From contig QCER01000009.1 of the NCBI GenBank assembly GCA_003280515.1, forward strand, positions 1 through 64,000: a stretch of 64,000 bases of DNA, read 5' to 3'. The stretch is from Prochlorococcus sp. AG-355-P18 (GTDB taxonomy: Bacteria; Cyanobacteriota; Cyanobacteriia; PCC-6307; Cyanobiaceae). The notes beneath the pieces were generated by a model that was given only the letters and a program-made list of their open reading frames with translations, had not been told where the DNA came from and did not search any database. The translations under genes were made by a program, and so were the position numbers. Below, one piece after another: positions 24,743-33,456 of this stretch; position 1 is the first letter of the stretch, and each line of letters begins with the position of its first letter.

Positions 24743-25144
24743 TTACTCATGACGACTACATTTATGTTCTAACTAGTTAAAGAGGCCATTCGACTAATAA
24801 ATATGTACGGTTTGAGGTACTCCCATATACGGATAAAGGATCAACAATTGAATTTGAATATGGTTAAAATCTTTGGAAATTTCAATTAGTTTTCTTTCCT
24901 TAGTTGCAAGTAATGCAAAGGTTCATATGAAATTAATCGGTCTAGAAGCATCAATAAAAAGTTAGAGCGGGTGCTTTGGGAGCACTAGGTCGCAGGTTTA
25001 TCAGCATTTTGCACGATGTATCTGCTTGTATTTAAATTGTATTTAAGTAATATGGTCCCCCTTACGAAATAGTGTTCTATGAGAAATGGGTCTTAGAATA
25101 AAAATGTCTTTGGATAATCGATATACAATCATAAGTAATTAGGT
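24743..25144. other. Gene-poor island edge
   Basis: No complete gene. Near 24790-24860 a plus-strand frame without a start ends in KYVRFEVLPYTDKGS then EFEYG, like the 3' stub of a lost gene. A tRNA-like fragment follows at 24961. The region marks the change from ordinary small genes to island cargo. Confidence 0.4.
24961..25000 (+). pseudogene. Degenerate tRNA fragment, tRNA-Pro(UGG)-like
   Basis: GTTAGAGCGGGTGCTTTGGG and the following bases resemble the D-arm to T-arm part of a tRNA-Pro. The anticodon stem GGTGC/GCACT encloses a 7-nt loop TTTGGGA with anticodon TGG. GTTAGAGC is the D-arm end and GCAGGTTTA the start of a T-arm that then decays. Acceptor arms are missing. Partial tRNA copies mark attachment sites of tRNA-targeted integrating elements. 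It is on the plus strand. Confidence 0.5.
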
Positions 25145-26599
25145 ATGCCTGGTAATAGACATTCTCAAGCTTCAAGAGATAGGGCATTTAAATTGCATTC
25201 TCAGGGTCTTTCAGCTCTAGCAATATCAAATAAAATTGGGAGTGTCTCTGGGACAACAGTACTTAGATGGCTAAAAGGAATTACACCACCAATTGAAGAA
25301 GGTGGAGGAATTAATAATCTTAAGGATGAAGTTTTTACAAAACTTACTGTAAAGAAACTTGGAATTAGACCAAAGGGTGTTAAAAAGAAAGGGGCTTGGT
25401 GGTGGTGTGAATGTTCTTGTAAAAAAATGTGTGTTTTGGTCCCAGCCCAGGGCTTAAGGCAAAATGAATATAAGAGCTGTGGATGTATTGGAACTAAAAT
25501 GCTTAGTGACAAAAGAAAATATTATTCACAAGAAACAAGAGAAAAAGCCAGACAACTAAAAATACAAGGCAAAACTCATAGGCAAATAGGACAAATACTT
25601 GGAGGTATACCCAAACCAACAGTTCGAGGATGGTTTGAGACAGGGACAACTGAATTAAAAAAATTTAAGGGCAAGACAGATAGAAGTGGTGAAGTAGTGG
25701 GCTTGTTAAATGTGGATTGCATAATCAAATGGGATGACCTACCTGAACACGAAAAATCAAACTTCAAAGAGGATAGAAAAAAGAAACGAAAAGGAAGAAA
25801 TTATTCAAACGAAATTGTAGAAATATATCAATGCACCTGTAAGTCTTGCAAAAGAAAATCCTATAGGACATGGGATGGCTTATACAATATCAAAAGAAAG
25901 CTAAATAAAGACCCTTCAGCATTTAGAGGGTGTATCTGGTGTGATCTCTTACCTGGATCAACTGACTATCTTAAAGAGCCTTACAACGGAAAAGTATCTG
26001 CTTGGCAAGTAATGAAATGGAGGAAGGTAGAAAATAAAATGCCTTCAAGAAATTCAGAAACTATAACCGAATGGTTTTGTAAATGTACGTTATGCAATAA
26101 AACCGAAAGATGGATAAGAGCTTCTCAATTAAATTCAATAGATAGAGGAGTCAATATGAATAAAACAGGATTAATTGGATGTGGTTGTAATACAAAGCCG
26201 CTACAAGATTATTACCAAAAATATGGAAGAGCCCATATGGAATGGTTTTATGAGACTAGGACTAGAGCAAAAAAAGAAAATATACCTTTTAATCTAGATC
26301 CTGATGATTTTGCAGATATTCCTAAGGTTTGTCCTGTACTTGGCATTCCTATTGTTTTAAGAGAGGACAACACAACTGGTAGACCTTTAGATAATTCTCC
26401 TTCCATAGATAAGTTTTATCCAAAACTAGGTTATGTAAAAGGTAATGTTCAAATTATTAGTTATCGGGCTAATCGGTTCAAAAATGATGGTACTCCTCAA
26501 GAATGGGAAAAAATTGGTGAATGGTGCAAAAAAGAAGATATAAGAATGAGACTTGAAGGAAGGCATCCCGATCAACATCAGCAAAAAGAAAATTTATGA
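25145..26599 (+). CDS. HTH / zinc-ribbon / HNH-like nuclease protein
   Basis: 484 residues. Two HTH-like units (about 8-42, SQASRDRAFKLHSQGLSALA; about 120-160, YSQETREKARQLKIQGKT), each with a Trp after the recognition helix (LRWLKG, VRGWFETG). Three Cys4-like ribbons (CECSCKKMC ... SCGC; CTCKSCKRKS ... CIWC; CKCTLCNKTE ... CGC). The C-terminus (CPVLGIPIVL ... SPSIDKFYPKLGYVKGNVQI) is the phage HNH-like nuclease pattern C-P-V-L-G-I-P-x / S-P-S-x-D-x-x-x-P-x-x-G-Y-x-x-G-N-V. Such proteins are common in phages and as homing-type nucleases. It lies 140 bp from the tRNA fragment, so it may be an element's mobility or maintenance gene. Confidence 0.65.
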   Translation: MPGNRHSQASRDRAFKLHSQGLSALAISNKIGSVSGTTVLRWLKGITPPIEEGGGINNLKDEVFTKLTVKKLGIRPKGVKKKGAWWWCECSCKKMCVLVPAQGLRQNEYKSCGCIGTKMLSDKRKYYSQETREKARQLKIQGKTHRQIGQILGGIPKPTVRGWFETGTTELKKFKGKTDRSGEVVGLLNVDCIIKWDDLPEHEKSNFKEDRKKKRKGRNYSNEIVEIYQCTCKSCKRKSYRTWDGLYNIKRKLNKDPSAFRGCIWCDLLPGSTDYLKEPYNGKVSAWQVMKWRKVENKMPSRNSETITEWFCKCTLCNKTERWIRASQLNSIDRGVNMNKTGLIGCGCNTKPLQDYYQKYGRAHMEWFYETRTRAKKENIPFNLDPDDFADIPKVCPVLGIPIVLREDNTTGRPLDNSPSIDKFYPKLGYVKGNVQIISYRANRFKNDGTPQEWEKIGEWCKKEDIRMRLEGRHPDQHQQKENL

Positions 26600-26890
26600 G
26601 TTAGATAAATTTTGGATTGATATAAGTTTTGAAAATTTATTTCTTATAAACTGATAACTTATTAGTACTAACTTATAAGTTAGATTTATATGTTGTAAAT
26701 CTTGGAAAATAAATTCTAGCTTCAGTATTACGATTCATTTTGTTGTCTTAAGTTGTAATTTGTTGTTAATTGTTATCGATTGTTATTGCCTTACTTCTTA
26801 ATAATTTTAAAAACCAGACTTCAGCAATACTAATAAGTAGTTCCATTATTTTTTTTTAAGTCGATACTGTAATTACTGACTAACAGAAAA
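26600..26890. other. Spacer with a 16-bp palindrome and TTGTT repeats
   Basis: Non-coding. CTAACTTATAAGTTAG (26668-26683) is a perfect palindrome. Between about 26739 and 26788 TTGTT recurs five times at roughly 10-bp spacing, ending TTGTTATCGATTGTTATTG. This could be a protein-binding array or a simple A+T-rich pattern. Confidence 0.35.
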
Positions 26891-27091
26891 TTGAAAGCTG
26901 AAACGGAACATTATCTCCGTCAACTTCTTAAAGTTTCAAAAAAAATTGAAGATCGAAAATTTAAAACTTTTCAAGAGGCTGACAGATTGATTAAGGTTGA
27001 ATCTGATTTAATAATTAGAGTTGGAACACTACTTCAAATGGACTTATTTAATCGGTCTCGAAGATATATTGATGACCCATGGGATTGGTAA
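26891..27091 (+). CDS. Hypothetical protein (66 aa)
   Basis: 66 residues, TTG start. Charged helical protein (HYLRQLLKVSKKIEDRKFKT ... ADRLIKVESDLI) ending RRYIDDPWDW, with no recognised domain. Alternative starts are limited. Possibly part of the island or an older core remnant. Confidence 0.45.
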   Translation: MKAETEHYLRQLLKVSKKIEDRKFKTFQEADRLIKVESDLIIRVGTLLQMDLFNRSRRYIDDPWDW

Positions 27092-27094
27092 GAA

Positions 27095-27190
27095 ATGAAT
27101 CTGAACACTTTTTTGTTAATTGATGGGAGTTTGATGCTTATTGGATTACCTTTATTAATGATTTTTAAAGTCAAAAAACCCAATAATTAA
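27095..27190 (+). CDS. 31-residue membrane peptide
   Basis: ATG to TAA, 31 residues: a helix (FLLIDGSLMLIGLPLLMIF) and a short basic tail (KVKKPNN). Starts 4 bp after the previous stop, on the same strand. Confidence 0.4.
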   Translation: MNLNTFLLIDGSLMLIGLPLLMIFKVKKPNN

Positions 27191-27263
27191 TTATTTTTAG
27201 AAAATAACAATTTTTGATACTGAAAAAAAAAGTGATTATCATTAAAAAAATGTTTAGAATTTT

Positions 27264-30221
27264 GTGACTTTAAGCGCAGTAGAAAATGAAGAGATCTACT
27301 CGTTTGATCAAGATGATCAATTCTTAGATGCAACTAGAATACAAATGGTTCTAGGTTCTCTAGAGAAAAGTTTGGTAGATAAAATAATTTCTAATATAGA
27401 TTCGGTTGATACTGAATCTGGAGCAGGCCTAAAATGTAAAAAATATTTTTCAGAAACATATAGAAGAAACCCAAGAAATAAAGAAGAGTTAATCAGAAAA
27501 TCAAATCTTTCTCAATTGCCATCTTTAGCGAAACAAATTTCACAGGGAAGTTCGAAACAAAAATACTATGAAAGGTTAGATCAATTGATAAATGTTTTAC
27601 AAATTTATAAGACAAGATCTCAATCTTTCGCTCACCCTGGGAATGAATATCACCCAGTTCATTGGCTAAGAGTACAAGCATTAGCACTTGATCCTGTAAT
27701 TAAACAACTAGGTTTTATAAATGTAATTGAAAGATATTATGCAGCAAAAAAAGGGAACCTTGATTTAGTTGAAATAGAAGAGAGTAAATTAACTGAAATT
27801 CCGAATAATTTACCAATGCCTGATTACGATGAAATTATCGGGAGAGAAAAACTTTCAGAGGAAATAAAAAATTATTTATTAAATCCAAGAAAACCAAGTG
27901 TAAGTATTTTTGGCGCTGGAGGGACAGGTAAAACAGCTTTAACATTGTCTGTTTTAAATGAATTAAAGTTTTCTGATGAAGATTCTAAAGAAATTGATTG
28001 TATTTTATACGCATCACTGAAAGAGGAATATTTAGAAGAGGGTGTAGTCAGAAAAGATATTATTAATTTAACAATGGAGGGAATTAAAGAGCAATTATTG
28101 CAAGGTTATAAATTCGCTAATACAGAATTTAGCGAAAATAATATTTTTCAAGAAGTATTTAACTTTGAAGATGGAAAAGATATTAATTCACTATGGGAAG
28201 ACTTCTTAAATACCTTTGGAAACTACAGATTTTTGTTATGGGTAGATAATCTTGAGACACTGTCCAGTGATATTTATAAGGTTTTTTCTGAATTTGAAAA
28301 TGAGTTACCAAGAGATTGGAAAATTATAATAACTTCAAGGATAAGAATTAGAGAATCTAGCAGTATTATTTCACTAGGACCTTTAGAACTTAAAAGTGCT
28401 GCAAAATTATTCCAAAAAGTTTATTTAGATAAATTAGGAAAAAAAATTTCATACGAAGAAGCTTCAGACTACTCTAATAAATTATTTTGTAACCCACTTG
28501 CAATAAAAAATGCAATTGGATACCAAAAGAAAAATAATACAAGCTTAATTGAATCAGTTCAATGTGGTGCAGATAGTATTATTTCATTCTCTTTTACAAA
28601 ACTTGTAGGTTCATTATCTAATGTAAGTAAAGACTGTCTTGAGGTACTTTTTGTTTTAGGAGAGTCTAGAAAAATAGATATTAATAAGAGGCTTTCAGTT
28701 GATATTGACAGTGTTACTGAATCCATTGCAGAAATTGAGGACTTGGGATTGGCCTTCAGGGGTACATCTTCCATGGATTGTATAAAATTGAATGATAACT
28801 TTAGATCTTATTTAAGCATATATCCTTTAAATGAAGATCTTAGATTTAGGTTGAATATTTATAAGGATGATCAAATTAATAAGAATATTTCGATACTAAA
28901 TGCTGAAAATAATAGTTGGTCAAATCAGATGAAATTCAGCTTTCTAAGACCTGAAACACAGGTTGATGATACTTGTAGGGTGATTTGTAATGAGGCAATT
29001 GGTGCTTTAGGACATTTTTATAAAATTAAAGATGAAGACCTTGTTTCTAACGATTTAAAAGAAGTTGCATTCGCAAAACTAAGAGATGCATTGAAAGATC
29101 TTGAGGATTTTAAAGATATAAATAGAGCTCAATCAGTCCCACCTGCTGTTTTTCGTCTTATAGGTTTGATTTATCAAGAATTTAACGATCAACTTCAATG
29201 TAATAAGTATTTACAGCTTGCAGCTGATGGAAATGATCCTAATGCTTTATTAACGATTTTTTATAGATTTGATGCACTTAAAGATAGTAGAGCTTGTGAA
29301 TATGGATTCAGATTTTTTGATTCGCTAGATACCCCTCTTCCTGACTCATTACCATACTCTAAATTTATGACTGCATTTGCAAGACTATTGATCAGGCAAA
29401 ATAAATTTGAGGATGTCTATAAAGTCACTGAAGATTGGTCAGAAAGAAAAGATACAAGTAAATCTTTGTTTTTGACACTTATAGCAGATGCATATAACCA
29501 CCATGCACGGCACCTTATGAATGAAATGGTAGGTGAAAACATTACCCAAGAATATTTTGACAATATTAGTGATCTACTTTTGAAATGTTATGAACATCTA
29601 GATATTGACGGAAATTCACCTTATTACTCATCAAACAGAAATAGTCTTATGTGGTGGTTAATTTCTTCTGTTAATGCGTTTACAAGAAAATCTTTAGGTA
29701 AAACAGTTGATCTATTTTTCAAAGAAGATTTTTGTAAGATGGTTCTCCTGCTTAATAAAAATTATTTTTCACAGGCATATAATGAAAGTTATTATTATCA
29801 ACAAAAAAAATATAGTGGTTCAAAGCTGAATGAACAGCTTATTAAAGTGACAACAACTAAAGAATTTTTTGAAGATATTATCTTTTTGCTTAAAGAGCTT
29901 AAACAAATATCCAACTACAATAAACTAGAAATATTAAATACAAGATGGTATGAGAGGAAAAATGTAATTTTAAAATTTAAAAATTATGCAGGATTGGATA
30001 AAAAATCAGCTATTTTTGAAGATAATGATAATAAGACTTACAGCATAACAAGTTCTGCATATGACTTTTTTGCTAGTAGGAATGAAAGTACAAAAGGGAA
30101 ATTACCAAATTATTATAGGTTTTCTAATAAAATAAAATTGAATGCTGATGTTTATAAATACTATACAAATCATTCACTTGCCAGGAGACTTCTAATCCTA
30201 AATATAAATTCATCACTGTAG
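27264..30221 (+). CDS. Large STAND-type NTPase, probable anti-phage or conflict protein
   Basis: 985 residues, GTG start. N-terminal domain (1-190) with TRSQSFAHPGNEYHPVH, a possible HEPN-like R-x5-H (Arg118, His124). Central NTPase: P-loop FGAGGTGKTA (216-225), Walker B FLLWVDNLETL (Asp328) and sensor IIITSR (354-359), followed by a winged-helix-like stretch (SLGPLELKSAAKLFQ) typical of NB-ARC/STAND proteins. The C-terminal half (about 560-985) is helical repeats like TPR. STAND proteins in defence sense phage proteins via their repeats and activate an N-terminal effector, so this may be an abortive-infection protein. The effector identity is weak, and its first 190 residues should be modelled. 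Confidence 0.65.
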   Translation: MTLSAVENEEIYSFDQDDQFLDATRIQMVLGSLEKSLVDKIISNIDSVDTESGAGLKCKKYFSETYRRNPRNKEELIRKSNLSQLPSLAKQISQGSSKQKYYERLDQLINVLQIYKTRSQSFAHPGNEYHPVHWLRVQALALDPVIKQLGFINVIERYYAAKKGNLDLVEIEESKLTEIPNNLPMPDYDEIIGREKLSEEIKNYLLNPRKPSVSIFGAGGTGKTALTLSVLNELKFSDEDSKEIDCILYASLKEEYLEEGVVRKDIINLTMEGIKEQLLQGYKFANTEFSENNIFQEVFNFEDGKDINSLWEDFLNTFGNYRFLLWVDNLETLSSDIYKVFSEFENELPRDWKIIITSRIRIRESSSIISLGPLELKSAAKLFQKVYLDKLGKKISYEEASDYSNKLFCNPLAIKNAIGYQKKNNTSLIESVQCGADSIISFSFTKLVGSLSNVSKDCLEVLFVLGESRKIDINKRLSVDIDSVTESIAEIEDLGLAFRGTSSMDCIKLNDNFRSYLSIYPLNEDLRFRLNIYKDDQINKNISILNAENNSWSNQMKFSFLRPETQVDDTCRVICNEAIGALGHFYKIKDEDLVSNDLKEVAFAKLRDALKDLEDFKDINRAQSVPPAVFRLIGLIYQEFNDQLQCNKYLQLAADGNDPNALLTIFYRFDALKDSRACEYGFRFFDSLDTPLPDSLPYSKFMTAFARLLIRQNKFEDVYKVTEDWSERKDTSKSLFLTLIADAYNHHARHLMNEMVGENITQEYFDNISDLLLKCYEHLDIDGNSPYYSSNRNSLMWWLISSVNAFTRKSLGKTVDLFFKEDFCKMVLLLNKNYFSQAYNESYYYQQKKYSGSKLNEQLIKVTTTKEFFEDIIFLLKELKQISNYNKLEILNTRWYERKNVILKFKNYAGLDKKSAIFEDNDNKTYSITSSAYDFFASRNESTKGKLPNYYRFSNKIKLNADVYKYYTNHSLARRLLILNINSSL

Positions 30222-30282
30222 ATAGTATTAAAGAAAATAATTTGTTTTTGTGGTTTAAAATTTAATTGTTTATGATCACAGC

Positions 30283-30468
30283 ATGAATTTAAGTTCTTAC
30301 AAAATGCATAGGATTTATCTTGCCGCGACCATGGGATATGGTCTTGGTTCTGATGATCCAGAAGAACTTTCTTATTACAATAAAATTAGAAAAGAGATGG
30401 AAGATATGAAGAAAGATTCAGTAAAAAAAGGGATTCCTCTATCTTTTGAAATTAAGTTTGATAATTAG
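30283..30468 (+). CDS. Hypothetical protein (61 aa)
   Basis: 61 residues, ATG start. Contains HRIYLAATMGYGLGSDDPEE then a charged helix. Lies between the STAND gene and the methylase gene on the same strand (62 bp and 88 bp gaps). Not recognised; could be a small partner of either. Confidence 0.45.
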   Translation: MNLSSYKMHRIYLAATMGYGLGSDDPEELSYYNKIRKEMEDMKKDSVKKGIPLSFEIKFDN

Positions 30469-30556
30469 AAAAGTTAATTTATTTATAGATAATTACTGCA
30501 AAATATATAAAATTATGGATAGTTGCTTTTTTGAGAACTTGATTTAAAAGAAAGAT

Positions 30557-33454
30557 ATGGAGTTTACTAATTTTCAATTTCAATCAAAGAAAAATTCTAG
30601 CTATATAAAAAAAAATAATGAGGGCGCAAAAATATTTAAAGAACTTTTAGATTTTTTATCAATTAAAGGCATTGTTAATCCATTGCAAGCAATAGAAGTA
30701 ATTACAAAATTGCTTTGTGTAAGAGAAATATTTGAATCAGGAATATTAAGAATATTTAAACAGCATCCAGAGGCTAATGTATTTGAGAAATATATTGAGC
30801 TTGATTGGGATAGTTTTAAAAAAAATAATGCGCATAATATCTCTCATATATTAAAAAATGAATTATTTCCTTTAATTATTTTTTTAGCAGACCAGGGGAG
30901 TGAATTTGCTTTGTTAGGAGCTAAGTCAAGATTTGATCTTGAGCTTTCAAATATTCCTAATGATTTTATGGTTAGGGTTTTGGATTTAATAGATTTCGCA
31001 ATCGAAAAGAATGATTATACAACAGGTGAATTATTTGATGACTTAATTCAAAGTGTCTCAATATTTGGAAACTATGGAGAGTTCGTAACTCCAAACCACA
31101 TAAGTTCACTCATGGTGGAAATGATGGCTCCAAATGCAAACGATATAATCCTTGATCCTTTTTGTGGCACTGGAACAATTCTCATGCAAGCTTTTAAATA
31201 TATTTATAAAAATGATCAGAAATTTCTAAGTAAAGAGAAGAACAAACAAAATTTTATTAAAAATACATTCTATGGTAATGACTTCAACTCAACAACTTCT
31301 GATTTAGGGAAAATTAGTTTTTTCCTCCATGGACTTCAAACAAATATAGATAATAAAGATACTCTCTCTGATGAATTTGTAGAGCTTAATCAAAATAAAT
31401 ATAGTTTAATTATCACCAATCCACCTTTTTTTCTTGGAAATTCAAGACCTTGTAATTCTATTCTTCAAAAAGAACTTAATACAAATAAATCAGAACTATT
31501 AGCCTTAACAGCCTGTCTCAAAATGTTAAAAGAAGGTGGAAGAGCTGCGATTATTGTTCCACAAGGAATACTTTTTGGTTCGTCAAAGGCTCATATTGAA
31601 ATTAGAAAAAGGTTGGTTGATAATAATTGCTTAAAAGGAGTCATATCTCTCCCCAATGGAGTATTTAATCCACATACAGGAGTAAAAGCATCAATTTTAC
31701 TTTTTGAAAAAAATAGTAAATTTACCACAAGAAAAGTATGGTTTTATGATATCCAAGCTGATGGTTTTAGCCTAAATCAAAGAAGACTTCCTCTTTTATC
31801 TGAAGAAAAAATTGGTGCAAATCTAGAAAAACCACTTACATCAGAAGAACAAAAAAAAAATAATCTTCCAGAGTGTTTAAGTGAATGGCAAAATAAAAAA
31901 TTACTTTCTGAACAGAGTTTTTATCTAGATAGAGAAACTTTAAAAGAAAATAACTACGATTTATCGCTTTCGAAGTATTTGAAAGATAAGTTTTTGCAAA
32001 TTTTGGTAGATAAAATATCTTCTAAACCTGTAAAAATTGCGGACCTCTCAAAAAATATTACAGCTGGAATTTATGGAAAAAATATTTTTGAAGATATACC
32101 AAATGCAATATATATTCCAAAAATTGGGAAGTCTAAAGTCCTATGTTCTTTAAACGAACTTACATTAAAACAGCAAAACTATTTTCAATTAGTCGTTGAC
32201 GAAAATAAATCTAAAGCTTCTTTTCTCGCGGAGTTTTTAAATTCTGAGGTAGGAAAGTTTTTATTGTCTAGACAACAATCTGGATATATCAAAACTCTCA
32301 GCAAGTCTAAACTCCAATTAATGGATGTTTATATCCCCAGCTTAAAAATACAAGATAGGTTGTTATCCATCGATTCAAAAATTCAGGATAAAGAAAAACT
32401 TATCCTAGGATTTATGAACTATTTGGAGGATCTAAAGAAAATACTTTGGAAAGAGTCTAACTCCATTGATGCTGTCGAAAAAGAAATAGATCAATTCTCA
32501 CTAAAATTTTCAGAAAAATCAGAGCAAAAAGCTGAATCAAGTTTATCTAATTGGCTTGAAACAATCCCATTCCCACTAGCTTCAATTTTAAGAACATGGC
32601 AAGCAACTGAGAAAGGAGATCATAAAGCAAGATATCAACATCTTCTTCATTTTTTTGAGGCATCATCAATATTTTTAAGCAGTATTTTTATTAGTGCTTT
32701 TGAGTTAGATCAAAACTACGAGACCCATAAAAATATACTTAAAAATCACATGAAGAAATTTGGATTAACCTTTAACAAATCCTCTTTTGGGACCTGGATT
32801 AATGTAATTAGATACTATAGTAAGCAAACTAGATTATTGATAAATAAAAAGACAGAATTTGATGAGAATAATAACTCTCATAAGACGCTAGAAAATCTTT
32901 TTAATATTAATTCCTTAAACTTTCCTTCAACAATAAGTCAGATTGATCTTGTTCAATTACTAGAGAAAGCAAATGGTTTAAGAAATTATCATGCCCATAG
33001 TGGATTTATTGAGAGTGATGAAAATGAGGCAAAAGCTTTACATGATCAACTAATTGCAATGTTAGAGAAATTTAGAAACCTAACTGGAGATATTTGGGAT
33101 AAAACTTTATTAGTAAAGGGATATAAATTCAATCTGAGCGGAGGAATTTATACAAATCACATCAAAATATTGAAAGGTAGTAATGCAGAATTTCTTAAAG
33201 ATTCAGTCCCAATGTCAATGGCGCTTGATGAACAGTTTATGTATTTAACTCACTTAGATTCTTCAAAGGCTTTGAAGCTTGAACCTTTTATTCAGATTAG
33301 TTCATCTCCTAAAAGTGCTAAAAATGCTTGTTATTTTTATAATTCTCTTGAAAAAAATTCTGCAAAATTCATCTCTTATCATCATTCTTCGGATAATGTT
33401 ATGGAAGGATCAGAGTTTAAAGATACTATTTCTATTATAAAATCACTGAGTTGA
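30557..33454 (+). CDS. N6-adenine DNA methyltransferase (HsdM-like) with C-terminal HEPN-like domain
   Basis: 965 residues. SAM motif I DPFCGTGTILMQ (200-211), catalytic NPPF (288-291) and the GGRAAIIVPQGILFG block identify an N6-adenine amino-methylase of type I/II-like design. Residues about 470-640 look like a type I specificity module: target-recognition-like strand region, then a helical conserved part. The last about 320 residues are an extra helical domain (PLASILRTWQATEKGDHKAR ... HLLHFFEASSIFLSS) with GLRNYHAHSG, the R-N-x3-H (Arg809-His814) motif of HEPN RNases. It could be a self-guarding methylase with an RNase arm. ATG start. No HsdR-like partner adjoins it. Confidence 0.78.
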   Translation: MEFTNFQFQSKKNSSYIKKNNEGAKIFKELLDFLSIKGIVNPLQAIEVITKLLCVREIFESGILRIFKQHPEANVFEKYIELDWDSFKKNNAHNISHILKNELFPLIIFLADQGSEFALLGAKSRFDLELSNIPNDFMVRVLDLIDFAIEKNDYTTGELFDDLIQSVSIFGNYGEFVTPNHISSLMVEMMAPNANDIILDPFCGTGTILMQAFKYIYKNDQKFLSKEKNKQNFIKNTFYGNDFNSTTSDLGKISFFLHGLQTNIDNKDTLSDEFVELNQNKYSLIITNPPFFLGNSRPCNSILQKELNTNKSELLALTACLKMLKEGGRAAIIVPQGILFGSSKAHIEIRKRLVDNNCLKGVISLPNGVFNPHTGVKASILLFEKNSKFTTRKVWFYDIQADGFSLNQRRLPLLSEEKIGANLEKPLTSEEQKKNNLPECLSEWQNKKLLSEQSFYLDRETLKENNYDLSLSKYLKDKFLQILVDKISSKPVKIADLSKNITAGIYGKNIFEDIPNAIYIPKIGKSKVLCSLNELTLKQQNYFQLVVDENKSKASFLAEFLNSEVGKFLLSRQQSGYIKTLSKSKLQLMDVYIPSLKIQDRLLSIDSKIQDKEKLILGFMNYLEDLKKILWKESNSIDAVEKEIDQFSLKFSEKSEQKAESSLSNWLETIPFPLASILRTWQATEKGDHKARYQHLLHFFEASSIFLSSIFISAFELDQNYETHKNILKNHMKKFGLTFNKSSFGTWINVIRYYSKQTRLLINKKTEFDENNNSHKTLENLFNINSLNFPSTISQIDLVQLLEKANGLRNYHAHSGFIESDENEAKALHDQLIAMLEKFRNLTGDIWDKTLLVKGYKFNLSGGIYTNHIKILKGSNAEFLKDSVPMSMALDEQFMYLTHLDSSKALKLEPFIQISSSPKSAKNACYFYNSLEKNSAKFISYHHSSDNVMEGSEFKDTISIIKSLS

Positions 33455-33456
33455 AG

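Noticed and set aside
30557..33454. Complete type I restriction-modification system
   Set aside because: A methylase with S-like module is present, but no HsdR-type gene is adjacent; the helicase at 38728 is HNH-linked and separately controlled.
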